A stretch of 64,000 nt of DNA from positions 2,056,501 through 2,120,500 of the forward strand of contig JADJWT010000001.1 of the NCBI GenBank assembly GCA_016716225.1, given 5' to 3'. Shown piece by piece: positions 8,917-18,701 of this stretch. Made by a program: the position numbers and the translations under genes. This DNA is from Ignavibacteriota bacterium. Lineage in GTDB: Bacteria; Bacteroidota; Ignavibacteria; Ignavibacteriales; Melioribacteraceae. The notes under the pieces are model-generated. The model did not search any database and had not been told where the DNA came from. It worked only from the letters and a program-made list of their open reading frames with translations. Position 1 is the stretch's first letter. The number at the start of each line of letters is the position of its first letter.

Positions 8917-9369
8917 ATGAATTTTATAGACATATATTTTGATAGTCCAAAATCATTTGAATTAAGCAATGTTAAAACACTTTCCGGCATTGTTGGTTTA
9001 TATTTTATTTTCTCAAGTACCATAGAAGTTCAATATCCTTTTACTACTTCAAAATTATTATATATTGGAATGAGCGAAAGGAAAACCAATAGTATTGGAA
9101 CACGGCTTGATGGCCATTTTAAAGGTACATCTAAAAATGTTGGATTGATGAACTACAGAAAAGTTGAACCTTTGTTATTTACTTATATAAATTTTGATAT
9201 AATTAAAAGTAATTGGAAACATAGAATAGAAGATTTAGAAAGTTATTTCATTTTGGATTTTGTTGATAAGCATGGAGTTTATCCAATTTGCAATAATAAA
9301 ACCGGTTTTGAAGTACAAAATTCTATTCTGAAAACTGAATTTAAAATCGATTGGTCATATTTTAAATAA
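8917..9369 (+). CDS. GIY-YIG-like nuclease
   Basis: A 150-aa protein matching a GIY-YIG fold: GIVGLYFIFSS replaces the GIY strand, KLLYIGMSER the YIG strand, GTRLDGHFKG carries the Arg-His helix, DLESYFI the metal-binding Glu, and PICNNKTG the terminal Asn. All catalytic positions appear present. It lies 35 bp after the OLD-like gene in the same direction and probably acts with it, giving two nucleases in one operon. Confidence 0.65.
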   Translation: MNFIDIYFDSPKSFELSNVKTLSGIVGLYFIFSSTIEVQYPFTTSKLLYIGMSERKTNSIGTRLDGHFKGTSKNVGLMNYRKVEPLLFTYINFDIIKSNWKHRIEDLESYFILDFVDKHGVYPICNNKTGFEVQNSILKTEFKIDWSYFK

Positions 9370-9377
9370 AGGTGTTT

Positions 9378-9566
9378 ATGAGCAAAAAAGTAAAATCCGG
9401 TAAAGAAATATTAGATGAATTCTTCAATGATCTTAAAGAAATACAAGGTGTTGATTCAACAGTAGCAAATGCTTTATATGACCTCTATAATGAAGATAAA
9501 TTTTCAGATGCTAACGTAAAAAATAAACTCCAAGAATTGCGAGATAAAGATGCCAGTAAAGATTAA
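9378..9566 (+). CDS. Small partner of the SMC-like ATPase
   Basis: A 62-aa charged, helical protein (SKKVKSGKEILDEFFNDLKE) with no named family that I recognise. I chose the ATG at 9378 rather than the GTG two codons upstream. It overlaps the start of the ATPase gene at 9550 by 17 bp, an arrangement implying coupled translation and a physical partnership. Confidence 0.6.
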   Translation: MSKKVKSGKEILDEFFNDLKEIQGVDSTVANALYDLYNEDKFSDANVKNKLQELRDKDASKD

Positions 9567-11974
9567 AAATATTGAGATAAAAGGTTTACGAGGAATCAAA
9601 GAAAAACTTACTATCAAATTAGATGGTAAGTCAATATTGTTGTTTGGTGAAAACGGCTCCGGGAAAAGCAGCATTACAGATGTAATTGAATGGTATTATA
9701 CGGATAAAGTTTCGCATTTAAGTGGTTCTGAGATTGACTTAAAGGAAGCATTAAGAAATTCCAACTTATCAGAAGCTGATGAATCTACTGTGAAAATAAA
9801 TTATAGTTGGAATGTCTTAGATTGTGAAAAGAAACTATTTTTTAAAAGAAAAAAACTTAGTACTGAATTATCAATTAATTCTGAGGATTACACGAATTAC
9901 ATAAAATCTTCAGAAAGTGAAAACTTAGTGTTAAGATATCATGCGTTAAGAAACTTCATTGATATAACAAGGGGAGAAAAATTAAAATATCTTTCAGATA
10001 TAATTGGTTACTCAGATGTTACGAAAGTAAAAGAGATTTTAAAAAAAAGCCGTTAATTCGATAAAATCAGAAATTAGAAGTCAGAATTTTGAAAATCAAA
10101 CTAATACTCAAAAACAGATTTTAATAGATAAGATAAAAGCTACTGTCGGTCGGGAGAAAGATTTATTTGAAAAAATAAATGAGATTATAAAACCTCTGAA
10201 GATAGGTATTGAAATAAACTCTTTTGCTGAAATAGATGCAGCTCTTGAAAAAATTAATAAACCTTCCAACAATACTTTTGTTTTAGAAAAAGAATTTCTG
10301 GAAAAATGTAAGGAATCACTTAAAAGCATAAAAAATGAAATAACCTTTTATGACGAAGAATATCTTAAATACTATAACGAATTTGAAAAAATTACCAAAG
10401 ATGTTCAAGGTATAATGCAAACATTTTTATCAGAACTTTTAATTGCCGGTAAAAATGTTATTACTAAAAAGTATCACGAAGAAGAGACTTGTCCTTTGTG
10501 TTTGCAATCAAAAAAGCTTGAAGAATTGAAACAAGAAATAGAAGCTAGACTAAAACTAATTGAAGAATCCAGCTACAAGAAATCCAGTTTTGATAATGCA
10601 CGACAAACTGTAATTAATTTTAGCACTGATAGGATCAGAAGACTCGATACATTGTTATCTGAAAGATTGTTGAGTGGGGAAAGTAATAAAAACATTAAAG
10701 ATGCTGTTGAATCCATCAAATCAAAAATTGGTGAGTACCAAAAAGCCGGAAAAATAAAGGTTACTTCCGGTGATAATTTAATTGAATGTAACACTTTAAA
10801 ATTAACCGAAGATGATTTCAAGATTATATCTGAAATTGATAACAGAATATTAGCTATTGATAAATCATTTGAAGAAGATAATTCAACAATTATCTATTCG
10901 AATATTACTTCCTCTAAAGACGCATTTTTACAAATCAAAAATATAGAAAAAGCTCAAGAGAAACTCGAAAAGCAAAAAAGTTCATTACAAATTATTTATG
11001 ACGAATTTATTAAAAAGCAAAAAGAAGAACTTGAGAATTTTATTTTATCTTTTTCATCACCGATTAATGAATTCTATCAGTTTATGAATCCTGGTGAACT
11101 TATCCATGAAATTAAAATTGTTATTATTGGCGAAGAAGATGAGTTAAACGGATTAACGATTGAATATGATTTTAACGGTAACTTAACCACTGCACCACAA
11201 AAATATTTTAGCGAATCTCATTTGAATTGTTTTGGATTAGCATTCTTTCTAGCTTCAGTAAAAGCATTTAATAATAAAAATCAGTTTATAATATTGGATG
11301 ATGTAATTTCTAGCTTTGATACAACACACCGTGAAAGATTTGCAAACCTATTATTTGAAAAATTTGCAGACTACCAAATAATATTATTAACACATGAACA
11401 TGAATGGTTTCAATATGTTAGACAAATAGCGAAAAAAAAGAGTTGGTTAATAAATGAAATAAGGTGGTCAAACGAAAAAGGCACTTATTTAGATCAAGAG
11501 CCTAAGGAGTTAAAAGAGCAAATAATTTATAAATTAAATAATGGTATTGTAGATAATCTTGGAAATTCCATCAGAAAATATCTTGAACATTTACTTAAAG
11601 AAATTTGTTATAATCTTGAAGTAAAAGTTGGTTTTCGTTATAACGAGGTTAATGAGAAAAGAATGTCTGATGAATTATTGAATGAACTTAAATCTAAAAT
11701 TTCAAAACATAGTAACGATTTAAAAGATAAAACCGAAATTATAGACAGAGTTGCAAACTCAGCAATTCTGGGTAATTTATCTTCGCATGACAATCCTTTC
11801 AACCTATCTCTTGGTGACTTGAAAGCTTTTTGGGCAGATGTAAAAGAATTAGAAAAACTATTTTATTGCGGTAATACTGAATGTGAAAGACCAATTACAT
11901 TTAATAAATATGATGATGTAAATAAAAAGATTAGATGTAGTTGTGGTAATTTAAATTATCATTGGAGAAGATAG
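9550..11974 (+). pseudogene. SMC/RecF-like ATPase, split by a frameshift in a poly-A tract
   Basis: Two frames together make one long protein of about 807 residues. The first (9550-10056) has Walker A GENGSGKSS (residues 33-41). It runs off frame in an eight-A run at 10041-10048 and stops at TAA. One A fewer restores a continuous frame to 11974 with no other fault. The second part holds a zinc-hook-like CPLC (near 10490), Walker B FIILDDVISSF, LLTHEHEWF and a C-terminal zinc ribbon ending in CSCGNLNYHW. This is an ATPase with coiled coil, probably a DNA-end or phage-DNA sensor. The slip may be a real mutation, a sequencing error in the homopolymer, or transcriptional slippage. Confidence 0.8.
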
Positions 11975-12100
11975 GCAATCTAAATTTGCACAAACTGAAT
12001 AAGAAATAACCTAACATGAATTTAATGGAAAGCTCATTGTTGAAGATTCCTAAGAAAAAGAAAAAGTAAATATTTTGGATTTGATGTTAAAGGGGGACTG

Positions 12101-12174
12101 GGAAAGTTTTATAAATATTTGGTTCTGAGTATGAAAATCTTTTACAAGAAATGAATAGAGAATTAGCAGCATAA
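12101..12174 (+). repeat. hsdR-like gene-end repeat, left copy
   Basis: Reads FGSEYENLLQEMNRELAA and stop, matching 13837-13911 with one indel and several substitutions. The sequence looks like the C-terminus of a type I restriction HsdR subunit (family typically ends in a NEALAA-like motif). Upstream (11975-12100) is out of frame and unreadable. Together the two copies bracket the toxin-antitoxin pair. Confidence 0.65.
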
Positions 12175-12265
12175 TGGAAAAATATGTAATTTTCATAAAT
12201 TCAATTTATACTTATTACATAAGTAGTAATAAATGACTTGATAATCTACGATAATAAACATAAAT

Positions 12266-12586
12266 TTGGATATCCACTTGGATTGGGAAATTAAGGATAA
12301 AGAGCTGATAAAATTATATGAAACAGGAAAAAGTAAAAAGTTTCGTATTCAAAAATATGTATTAGAAAAATTTTTTATTAGAATACAGCAAATTGAAGCA
12401 GCAAATACCATTCATGACTTATGGCAAACTTCTTCTCTAAAATTTAAATATCTTGAATCAGAAAAAATATACTCGATGCGTATTGATGGAAAATACAGGT
12501 TAGAAATTGAAGTTGAATGGGAAAATGATGAGAAAACTATCGGTAAGTTTAATATAATTAACTTATCTAATCATTACGAGGATTAA
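12266..12586 (+). CDS. HigB/RelE-like toxin
   Basis: A 106-aa protein beginning at TTG (no ATG or GTG fits). It has the RelE/HigB fold pattern: IQQIEAANTIHDLWQTSSLK and SMRIDGKYRLEIEVEW, ending in IINLSNHYED. HigB toxins cut mRNA at the ribosome. The stop lies 1 bp before the antitoxin ATG, the classic higBA order (toxin first). Confidence 0.75.
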   Translation: MDIHLDWEIKDKELIKLYETGKSKKFRIQKYVLEKFFIRIQQIEAANTIHDLWQTSSLKFKYLESEKIYSMRIDGKYRLEIEVEWENDEKTIGKFNIINLSNHYED

Positions 12587-12587
12587 C

Positions 12588-13691
12588 ATGGCTAAATTAA
12601 AACCATATTTAAATATTGGTCCGGGAAGTTTTATAAAAGAAGAAATGGAAGAAAGGGGTTGGTCGAATGAAGATTTAGCCCAAGTATTAGGTTTAAATCC
12701 GAAAACAATTAGTGAATTGTTAAATAACAAACAAAGAATAAATATTAATACAGCTACATTATTAAGTAAGGCGTTTAATCAATCTCCTCAATATTGGTTG
12801 AATCTTGAGAATAATTATAGATTGCGGTTAAAGGAAAATGATTTAAAAATTTCAGATGTTGAAATTAAAAGCAAGATCTATGAAAGAATGCCAATAAACG
12901 ATATGGTTAAAAAAGGTTGGATTAAGAAACCTAAAAATACGGAGGAACTTACATCTATATTTACAAATTTTTGGGATGTATCAACTTTAGATTTCAGTTT
13001 TATTGACAATCTGGCATTCCCGAATTGCAGAAAATCTGATGCTTTTGAAAGTTTTAATAAGTATTTTTTACTTGCCTGGACAAAAAAAGCTCAATCTGTT
13101 TCTGAAGAAATCTCAGTAAGTAAATACAATAAAAAAGGCTTAAATGAAATTGCTAATGATTTAAGCGCTTATTCAGTTCAAAAAAATGGAGTATCTAAAT
13201 TTATTGCAGATTTAAATGAAGTTGGTGTTAAATTCTTATGTCTTAGCCATCTTTCAAAAACATATCTGGATGGTGCTGCTTTTATTCACAAGAATAATCC
13301 AACTATTGTTTATACAAAAAGATACGATAGACTTGACAATTTTTGGTTTACTATAGCGCATGAAATAGGACATATTTTATTGCATGTAAAAAACAAAAAT
13401 GATGTTTTTATTGATAATTTGAATGATGAATCTAATTTAGATGTTGAAAAAGAAGCTAATGATTTTGCTGCCAGTATTCTTAAGACAAAATTGATATTAG
13501 ATTATTTTGAAGATATCAGACATTATATTTCAGCTTATAGAGTTGATGCTGCCACAAGAGAATTAAATCTTAATCCTTCAGTAATTGTTGGTATACTTAA
13601 ATACTACAAATACCTTACATATAATAGATTAAACGATTATAAAGAAACAATTGCAGATAAAATTCCAAAAAAATATTTTGTCGAGAATTAA
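12588..13691 (+). CDS. HigA-type antitoxin fused to ImmA/IrrE peptidase
   Basis: A 367-aa protein. Residues about 10-70 are an XRE-type HTH (KEEMEERGWSNEDLAQVLGL, then NPKTISELLNNKQ) as in HigA. The C-terminal half has the zinc peptidase motif IAHEIGHILLH (about residue 258) with a downstream EKEANDFAA third ligand. The HTH would repress the operon and neutralise the toxin; the peptidase domain could couple toxin release to a signal. Its size is far above plain HigA (about 100 aa), as known for this fusion class. Confidence 0.85.
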   Translation: MAKLKPYLNIGPGSFIKEEMEERGWSNEDLAQVLGLNPKTISELLNNKQRININTATLLSKAFNQSPQYWLNLENNYRLRLKENDLKISDVEIKSKIYERMPINDMVKKGWIKKPKNTEELTSIFTNFWDVSTLDFSFIDNLAFPNCRKSDAFESFNKYFLLAWTKKAQSVSEEISVSKYNKKGLNEIANDLSAYSVQKNGVSKFIADLNEVGVKFLCLSHLSKTYLDGAAFIHKNNPTIVYTKRYDRLDNFWFTIAHEIGHILLHVKNKNDVFIDNLNDESNLDVEKEANDFAASILKTKLILDYFEDIRHYISAYRVDAATRELNLNPSVIVGILKYYKYLTYNRLNDYKETIADKIPKKYFVEN

Positions 13692-13836
13692 ATTTAAGTG
13701 AGTAATAAAAGTAAATTCCCTCCCTTTTCGATTTTAGTCAAACTTGGTGATGCCAGTGAGAAGTAATAAGGTGTTAAATAAGGCATAAAATACATAAAAT
13801 TTAGATAGAACTTCCATTTGATGCGAAGGTGAGCTT

Positions 13837-13911
13837 GGCAAGTTCTATAATTTATTTGGTTCTGAGTATGAAAAATTTTTACAAGAAATAAATAGCGAAT
13901 TAGCAGCTTAA
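13837..13911 (+). repeat. hsdR-like gene-end repeat, right copy
   Basis: Reads GKFYNLFGSEYEKFLQEI, then NSELAA and stop, a better-preserved copy of 12101-12174. No hsdR body precedes it: 13692-13836 is out of frame. It closes the segment holding the toxin-antitoxin pair. Confidence 0.65.
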
Positions 13912-13935
13912 ATATTATTAAGTTTGGGAGATGAA

Positions 13936-14091
13936 ATGGAAATAAATTTAACACAAATAATAATAGCTCTTATTAGCCTTTTTACAATGGGTTTAGTTAT
14001 TAAAACAGTAATAAAAAAAAATCAAAATAAAGTAAAACAGAAAAATATTCATGCAAAAGGAGATGTTGCTGGTAGAGATATTAAAAAATGA
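13936..14091 (+). CDS. 51-aa membrane peptide with VAGRDI motif
   Basis: An ATG with a GGGAG ribosome-binding site opens a 51-codon frame: one N-terminal membrane segment (QIIIALISLFTMGLVI), a basic linker, and the tail AKGDVAGRDIKK. The next gene's ATG overlaps its stop. That next protein begins with GGHVAGRDIN, so both share the VAGRDI motif. It is probably an extra member of the ABC-3C operon that places or recruits the complex at the membrane. It is not a named family I know. Confidence 0.65.
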   Translation: MEINLTQIIIALISLFTMGLVIKTVIKKNQNKVKQKNIHAKGDVAGRDIKK

Positions 14092-14645
14092 ATAAAGTTA
14101 CTCAAAAAGAAATAAATACTGGCGGTCATGTTGCTGGTAGGGATATAAACATTTTTAACGAAAGTGAAAAAAGAGCTAGTTATTTATGTAAGTTAATGCA
14201 GAAATTCAAAAAAGAAAGAGATGATAATATTCTTGTTGATAAGATTATTGACGAATTAATGCATTATAAAGAAGCAGTTGATAGAAATGAAATTATTGGG
14301 CTTAATGAAAAACTAAAAAGAGGTAACCGCGAAGATCTACTTGAAGATGCTTTAATTATGAAAGAAAAGTTTGCAAAGAAACTGTTAAAATATGAACTCT
14401 TTGAATCTGCGCAAGAAATTTATGCAACTCTTTTAGCACATGTTAATTATAACTTTAAAACTTTTATACTACCCAAAATTCAAGAAAATAAATTAAGTAA
14501 AGCTGAAATAAATCAGCTGATTGATTCAAAAGTGATTCAGCCATTATTTGATGAACTTGATGAAAATTATCTTAGAATTTACAAGGATGAAATAAATGGA
14601 ATGTTATATTTTTTAACAGGTAATTGTCATATAAAATGGGAATGA
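14088..14645 (+). CDS. ABC-3C system effector/third component
   Basis: A 185-aa protein. It starts with an EINTGGHVAGRDINIF segment, then a helical region, and ends with NGMLYFLTGNCHIKW, a pattern I associate with the C-terminal domain of ABC three-component system proteins. In ABC-3C systems a variable protein with such a tail works with a middle component and an ABC ATPase, thought to act in defence. It overlaps the upstream peptide gene and lies 1 bp before the middle-component gene. Confidence 0.75.
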   Translation: MNKVTQKEINTGGHVAGRDINIFNESEKRASYLCKLMQKFKKERDDNILVDKIIDELMHYKEAVDRNEIIGLNEKLKRGNREDLLEDALIMKEKFAKKLLKYELFESAQEIYATLLAHVNYNFKTFILPKIQENKLSKAEINQLIDSKVIQPLFDELDENYLRIYKDEINGMLYFLTGNCHIKWE

Positions 14646-14646
14646 A

Positions 14647-15150
14647 ATGTTAATTTATAATCCAGTTTTCGATCTTTTTCATTGTACTTTTAGAATGCTA
14701 CAGATTCTTGAAAAGAAAAAGGATGAAATTCAAATTGAAAAGTTAAGAATTTTTGATTTTTACTTAGCATTCCCAAATGAAATAGGAAGAATTAGATTAC
14801 CAAAGGATATTGGTCATTTGAGGAGAAATTTAATTGGCACATACAATCCTTATGAAATTATAATTGACAGCACAAAAATTTTTTTGAAAATGAAACCTTA
14901 TCAATTAAGCGCAATAAATTTTTTAAATTCTTTGAATTTAATCCAATCAGATTCTTTAATGGACAATTTAGTTAAGCGAAATGATAGAAAATTACCAGGA
15001 GTGTTAAAAGAGCAAATTGAATTAAGAAATAAAGAGAATGAGTTGGTTATTAATACAATTACACAAGTACTAAATAAAATTTCACTTAATGGTCACGACG
15101 GATTAAAAGCACGTACAAAATTGATGGAATACAAATATGATGTATTATAA
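14647..15150 (+). CDS. ABC-3C system middle component
   Basis: A 167-aa protein opening MLIYNPVFDLFHCTFRMLQI, then LRIFDFYLAFPNEIGRIRLP. The start and the helical winged-helix-like layout match the small middle component of ABC-3C systems (resembles MC5). It is thought to bridge the effector and the ATPase. It overlaps the ATPase gene by 14 bp. Confidence is good for the system, lower for the exact subclass. Confidence 0.75.
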   Translation: MLIYNPVFDLFHCTFRMLQILEKKKDEIQIEKLRIFDFYLAFPNEIGRIRLPKDIGHLRRNLIGTYNPYEIIIDSTKIFLKMKPYQLSAINFLNSLNLIQSDSLMDNLVKRNDRKLPGVLKEQIELRNKENELVINTITQVLNKISLNGHDGLKARTKLMEYKYDVL

Positions 15151-17041
15151 ACCATATCTAAAATTACAACGGTTAGTTGTTATTGGCCAAAATGGACAAA
15201 TTGGTTTTGATGAGAAATTTATGTCAAAACTAAATATTATTAGAGGAACAAATAGTTCTGGAAAATCCACCATATCTAATTTTATATTCTATGTTTTAGG
15301 TGGTGATTTTAATAATTGGACTACAGAAGCTAGCAAAGCAGACTCTGTAATAGCTGAAATTTCTGTAAATGATTCAATTTTTACACTTAGGCGTTTAGTT
15401 ACCCAAAATTCACAGCAACCGATGTATGTTTATTGGGGAAAATATGAAGATTCTAATTCATCTGAGGGTTGGCAAATATTCCCATATCGTCAAACTGATA
15501 ACCAGAGAAGTTTTTCGAATATTTTATTTTCAACTTTAAATATGCCTGAACTTAAAAATGACAATGAAAGTAACATTACACTTAATCAAATTTTGAGACT
15601 TATTTATATTGATCAAAAAAGTCCAACTTTATCTTTGTTCAAGCATGAAGATTTTGATTCACCATTAACAAGGAAAGCAATAACTGAATTATTATTTGGT
15701 ATATATGACAATGATTTATATAACGATAGACTTTCTCTAAGAGACTTAAATAGAACTTTTGATGATAAAAAAAAGGAAACGCATGGTATTTTACAAATAT
15801 ATGCTGAACTTGGTAATAAAATAGATATTAATGAAATTGAGATGGATATTCAAAAAGCGGAGGAAGAATTAAAAGATGTTCAGAATAAATTAAAGGAAAT
15901 AAAAGAAAAAGAACATGTGGTTTTAGATAGTCGAAAAAAATTAGTTTATACTAAGTTAAAATATGAAATTATTAATGAAAAACATGCTTATTCACAAATT
16001 CTTGAGGACATTAAAAAATATGAATATGATATTGAAGATTCAAATTATTTTATTGAGTCACTTATTAAGAGAAAAAAGTCTTTGGATGATTCGTCTTTAA
16101 TAAGAGAAAATCTTGGATATCTTAAAATAACACATTGCCCAAACTGTTTATCTCCATTAGAAGATAGCTCTATTAATGATATTTGTTTTTTATGTAAAAA
16201 CCCAATTAATAAAAATGAAGAACAATCAACTCTTTCCCGAATGGGAATTGAATTAGAAAATCAAATAAAAGAATCAAAGAAATTACTTGAAGAAAAAAAA
16301 GAAAAATTAAAAGGATTGAATTTAAAAACTGCAACGATCATTGAAAATATAAAAAGATATCAAAGAAATATTGATGAAATTCTTGAGGAAGTTAGAAGCA
16401 CAAGGGACAGTGAAACTGAATCTTTGTATGTTAAAAAAGGTCAATTAGAAGCACAAATCCAATTTCTTGGAAAAGAATTGAACGCATCAAACCAGTTAAA
16501 ATTACTAAAAGAAGAGTTATTAAAATTAGAAAAAGAAATTAACTTAATAAAAGATAAAATTTTACTCGCAGAAAGAAAACAAAACGAAAGATATGGTAAA
16601 AGTCTTGCAACAATTGAAAAATATACATTATTGATCTTGAAAAAAGATCTTGAAAGACAAGATGAATTTAAATATGGTCTAAATGTCGAACTTAGTCCTA
16701 CAAAAGATACTTTTACACTTGATGGTAAGAATAACTTTTCAGAAAGCTCAAATACTTTATTAAAAAATGCTGTACGTTTCGGAATTTTCTTTGCCTCACT
16801 TGAATTAGATTTTTTCAGATATCCCAGATTTATAATTTGTGATAATACCGAAGATAAAGGTATGGAAGAAATAAGAAGTCAGAGGTTTCAAGAAAATATT
16901 CTTGAATTATCAAGCAAGTTTGATGTTGAGCATCAAATTATACTAACTACATCAATGATATCATCTGATATGAATAATGACGAATTATGTATTGGAGAAG
17001 AATACTCTGTAAATAATAAAACTCTTAAATTTAATGACTAA
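15137..17041 (+). CDS. ABC-3C system SMC-like ATPase
   Basis: A 634-aa protein with Walker A RGTNSSGKST (residues 37-45), a long coiled coil from about 200 to 500, two zinc-hook CxxC motifs at its apex (CPNC near 333, CFLC near 349), and a C-terminal block with FIICDNTEDKG. This is the ABC ATPase of a three-component system; by analogy it senses a DNA structure and drives the effector. The frame is intact and overlaps its neighbours, so the unit 13936-17041 is one operon. Confidence 0.85.
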   Translation: MMYYKPYLKLQRLVVIGQNGQIGFDEKFMSKLNIIRGTNSSGKSTISNFIFYVLGGDFNNWTTEASKADSVIAEISVNDSIFTLRRLVTQNSQQPMYVYWGKYEDSNSSEGWQIFPYRQTDNQRSFSNILFSTLNMPELKNDNESNITLNQILRLIYIDQKSPTLSLFKHEDFDSPLTRKAITELLFGIYDNDLYNDRLSLRDLNRTFDDKKKETHGILQIYAELGNKIDINEIEMDIQKAEEELKDVQNKLKEIKEKEHVVLDSRKKLVYTKLKYEIINEKHAYSQILEDIKKYEYDIEDSNYFIESLIKRKKSLDDSSLIRENLGYLKITHCPNCLSPLEDSSINDICFLCKNPINKNEEQSTLSRMGIELENQIKESKKLLEEKKEKLKGLNLKTATIIENIKRYQRNIDEILEEVRSTRDSETESLYVKKGQLEAQIQFLGKELNASNQLKLLKEELLKLEKEINLIKDKILLAERKQNERYGKSLATIEKYTLLILKKDLERQDEFKYGLNVELSPTKDTFTLDGKNNFSESSNTLLKNAVRFGIFFASLELDFFRYPRFIICDNTEDKGMEEIRSQRFQENILELSSKFDVEHQIILTTSMISSDMNNDELCIGEEYSVNNKTLKFND

Positions 17042-17620
17042 AACCCTCCCTCCCAACTGGTCTCTGATTAAGCTTGGTGAAATTAGTGCTAAAATTCATT
17101 ATGATTATACAGCATCTTCAAATATTACAAAAGTTGGTCTTAAACTATTGAGAATTACAGATATCCAAAATGGAAATGTAAATTGGGAAATTGTTCTTTT
17201 TTGTGAAATTGAATATGATGAATTGAATAAGTATTTATTAAAAGACAATGATATTGTTTTTGCTCGTACAGGGGCGACTGTTGGGAAGAGTTTTTTAATA
17301 AAAGGAAAAATTCCAGCTTCTGTTTTTGCATCATATTTAATTCGAGTTCAATTGAAGGACAATACTTGCTCCAATTATATTTATCTTTTCTTTCAGTCAA
17401 ATAATTACTGGATTCAAATCAAAAAAGTTCAGCAGGTATTGGTCAACCAAATGTTAATGCAAAAAAACTTGTAATTTGGAAATCCCACTCCCCCCACTTC
17501 CAGAGAAAAAAAATTGTTGAGAAAATTGAAAAACTTTTTAGTCAGCCAGAAATCAGAGTTGCTTCACTCAAAAAAGCAATTGAGCGAATAAACTATACCG
17601 CCGTAGGTTTAGGTATATAG
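17034..17620 (+). pseudogene. Half-length HsdS, frameshifted
   Basis: The frame starts LPPNWSLIKLGEISAKIHYD and contains LRITDIQNGNVNW, DIVFARTGATVGKS and IPASVFASYL, the standard target-recognition domain of type I restriction HsdS. It shifts frame near 17430-17470 and continues as RKKIVEKIEKLFSQPEIRVA, the HsdS central conserved helix, ending at TAG 17620. Only one recognition domain is present where a full HsdS has two. hsdM and hsdR are absent, so restriction function is lost. The start overlaps the ABC-3C ATPase by 8 bp. Confidence 0.85.
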
Positions 17621-17748
17621 AGAATCAGTATGCCAAAGGTTAAAAATAAAAAAAAAAGATGTATTACCTGAAGGTGTAAAATAAAACATTTTTTGTTACC
17701 GATAATAGAGTTAGTTATTTTTAGAATCAAAACTAAAAAAAATATTAT

Positions 17749-18701
17749 ATGTACTATAGAAGAAAAATACTGCTAGCACTTTTGGATGTTTTCGATTCTA
17801 ATTAGGAAAAATAGATTTACAGAAATTATTATTTTTATTTACTAGAGAGCAACCAGAACCTTCTTTTCATTTTGTGCCTTATAAATACGGTACATTTTCC
17901 TTTCAGACAAATGCTGATTTAAACACAATGATTAAGTATAATCAAATTGATGCTAAAAATAAAGCTTGGATTAAAATTGACAAGAAGAATTATCTTAAGG
18001 AGATTAAAAATCAAGATAGAATTACAATAATAAATTTGTTTGAAAAATTTAAAAATTATAACACGGATGATTTAATTAAATATACATAGGTAAATTATCC
18101 TTATTATGCAATTAAAAGTACAATTGCTGAAGATAGATTGAGTAAAAAAGAAATTGAAAAAGTAAAATCAGTAACTCCTAATTCTAGTATTAAAAAACTT
18201 TATACAATTGGGTACGAAGGTTTAACTTCAGAAGAATATTTTAATAAACTGATTGGACTGGATGTAAAAGTTTTATGTGATGTAAGAAATTTTCCGCGAA
18301 GTATGAAATATGGATTTTCTAAAAATCAGTTAAAAAATGCATGTGAAAATTTGGGACTAAAATATGTACATCTTCCGGAATTGGGAATTGTATCTGATAA
18401 AAGAAAAGAATTGAATACGCAATTAGATTATGATATGCTTTTTGAGGAATATAATAAAACTACATTAAAATCGAATTTGGAAGACCAACAATTTATACTT
18501 AATCTTCTGGATAAATATAAACGAGTTGCATTAACTTGTTCTGAAAAAAATACACATCAATGCCATCGAATCCCATTAGCAATGTCGATAAAAGATTTGT
18601 CAACGAGTAAACTTTCTGTTCAAAATATATACTGGCAATTAAGAAAATTCTTATTACTGTTAAAACATATCCAACTTTATCAAGAAGATATGATGAATTA
18701 G
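17749..18701 (+). pseudogene. DUF488 family protein, broken
   Basis: Pieces in order: MYYRRKILLALLDVFDSN, a frameshift at about 17803, IDLQKLLFLFTREQPEPSFH, VPYKYGTFSFQTNADLN, an in-frame TAG at 18087, then YYAIKSTIAEDRLSKKEIEK and the DUF488 core (LYTIGYEGLTSEEYFNKL, LCDVRNFPRSMKYGF, YVHLPELGI, ALTCSEKN-HQCHR). Two independent faults make it a pseudogene, though the DUF488 core from 18138 is still an open frame. The family is paired with the gene that follows. 17621-17748 shows only a short broken frame (MPKVKNKKK). Confidence 0.75.

Noticed and set aside
7091..9369. Standard Gabija (GajA-GajB)
   Set aside because: The ATPase/TOPRIM protein fits GajA in size and motifs, but the following gene is GIY-YIG-like, not a UvrD-type helicase.
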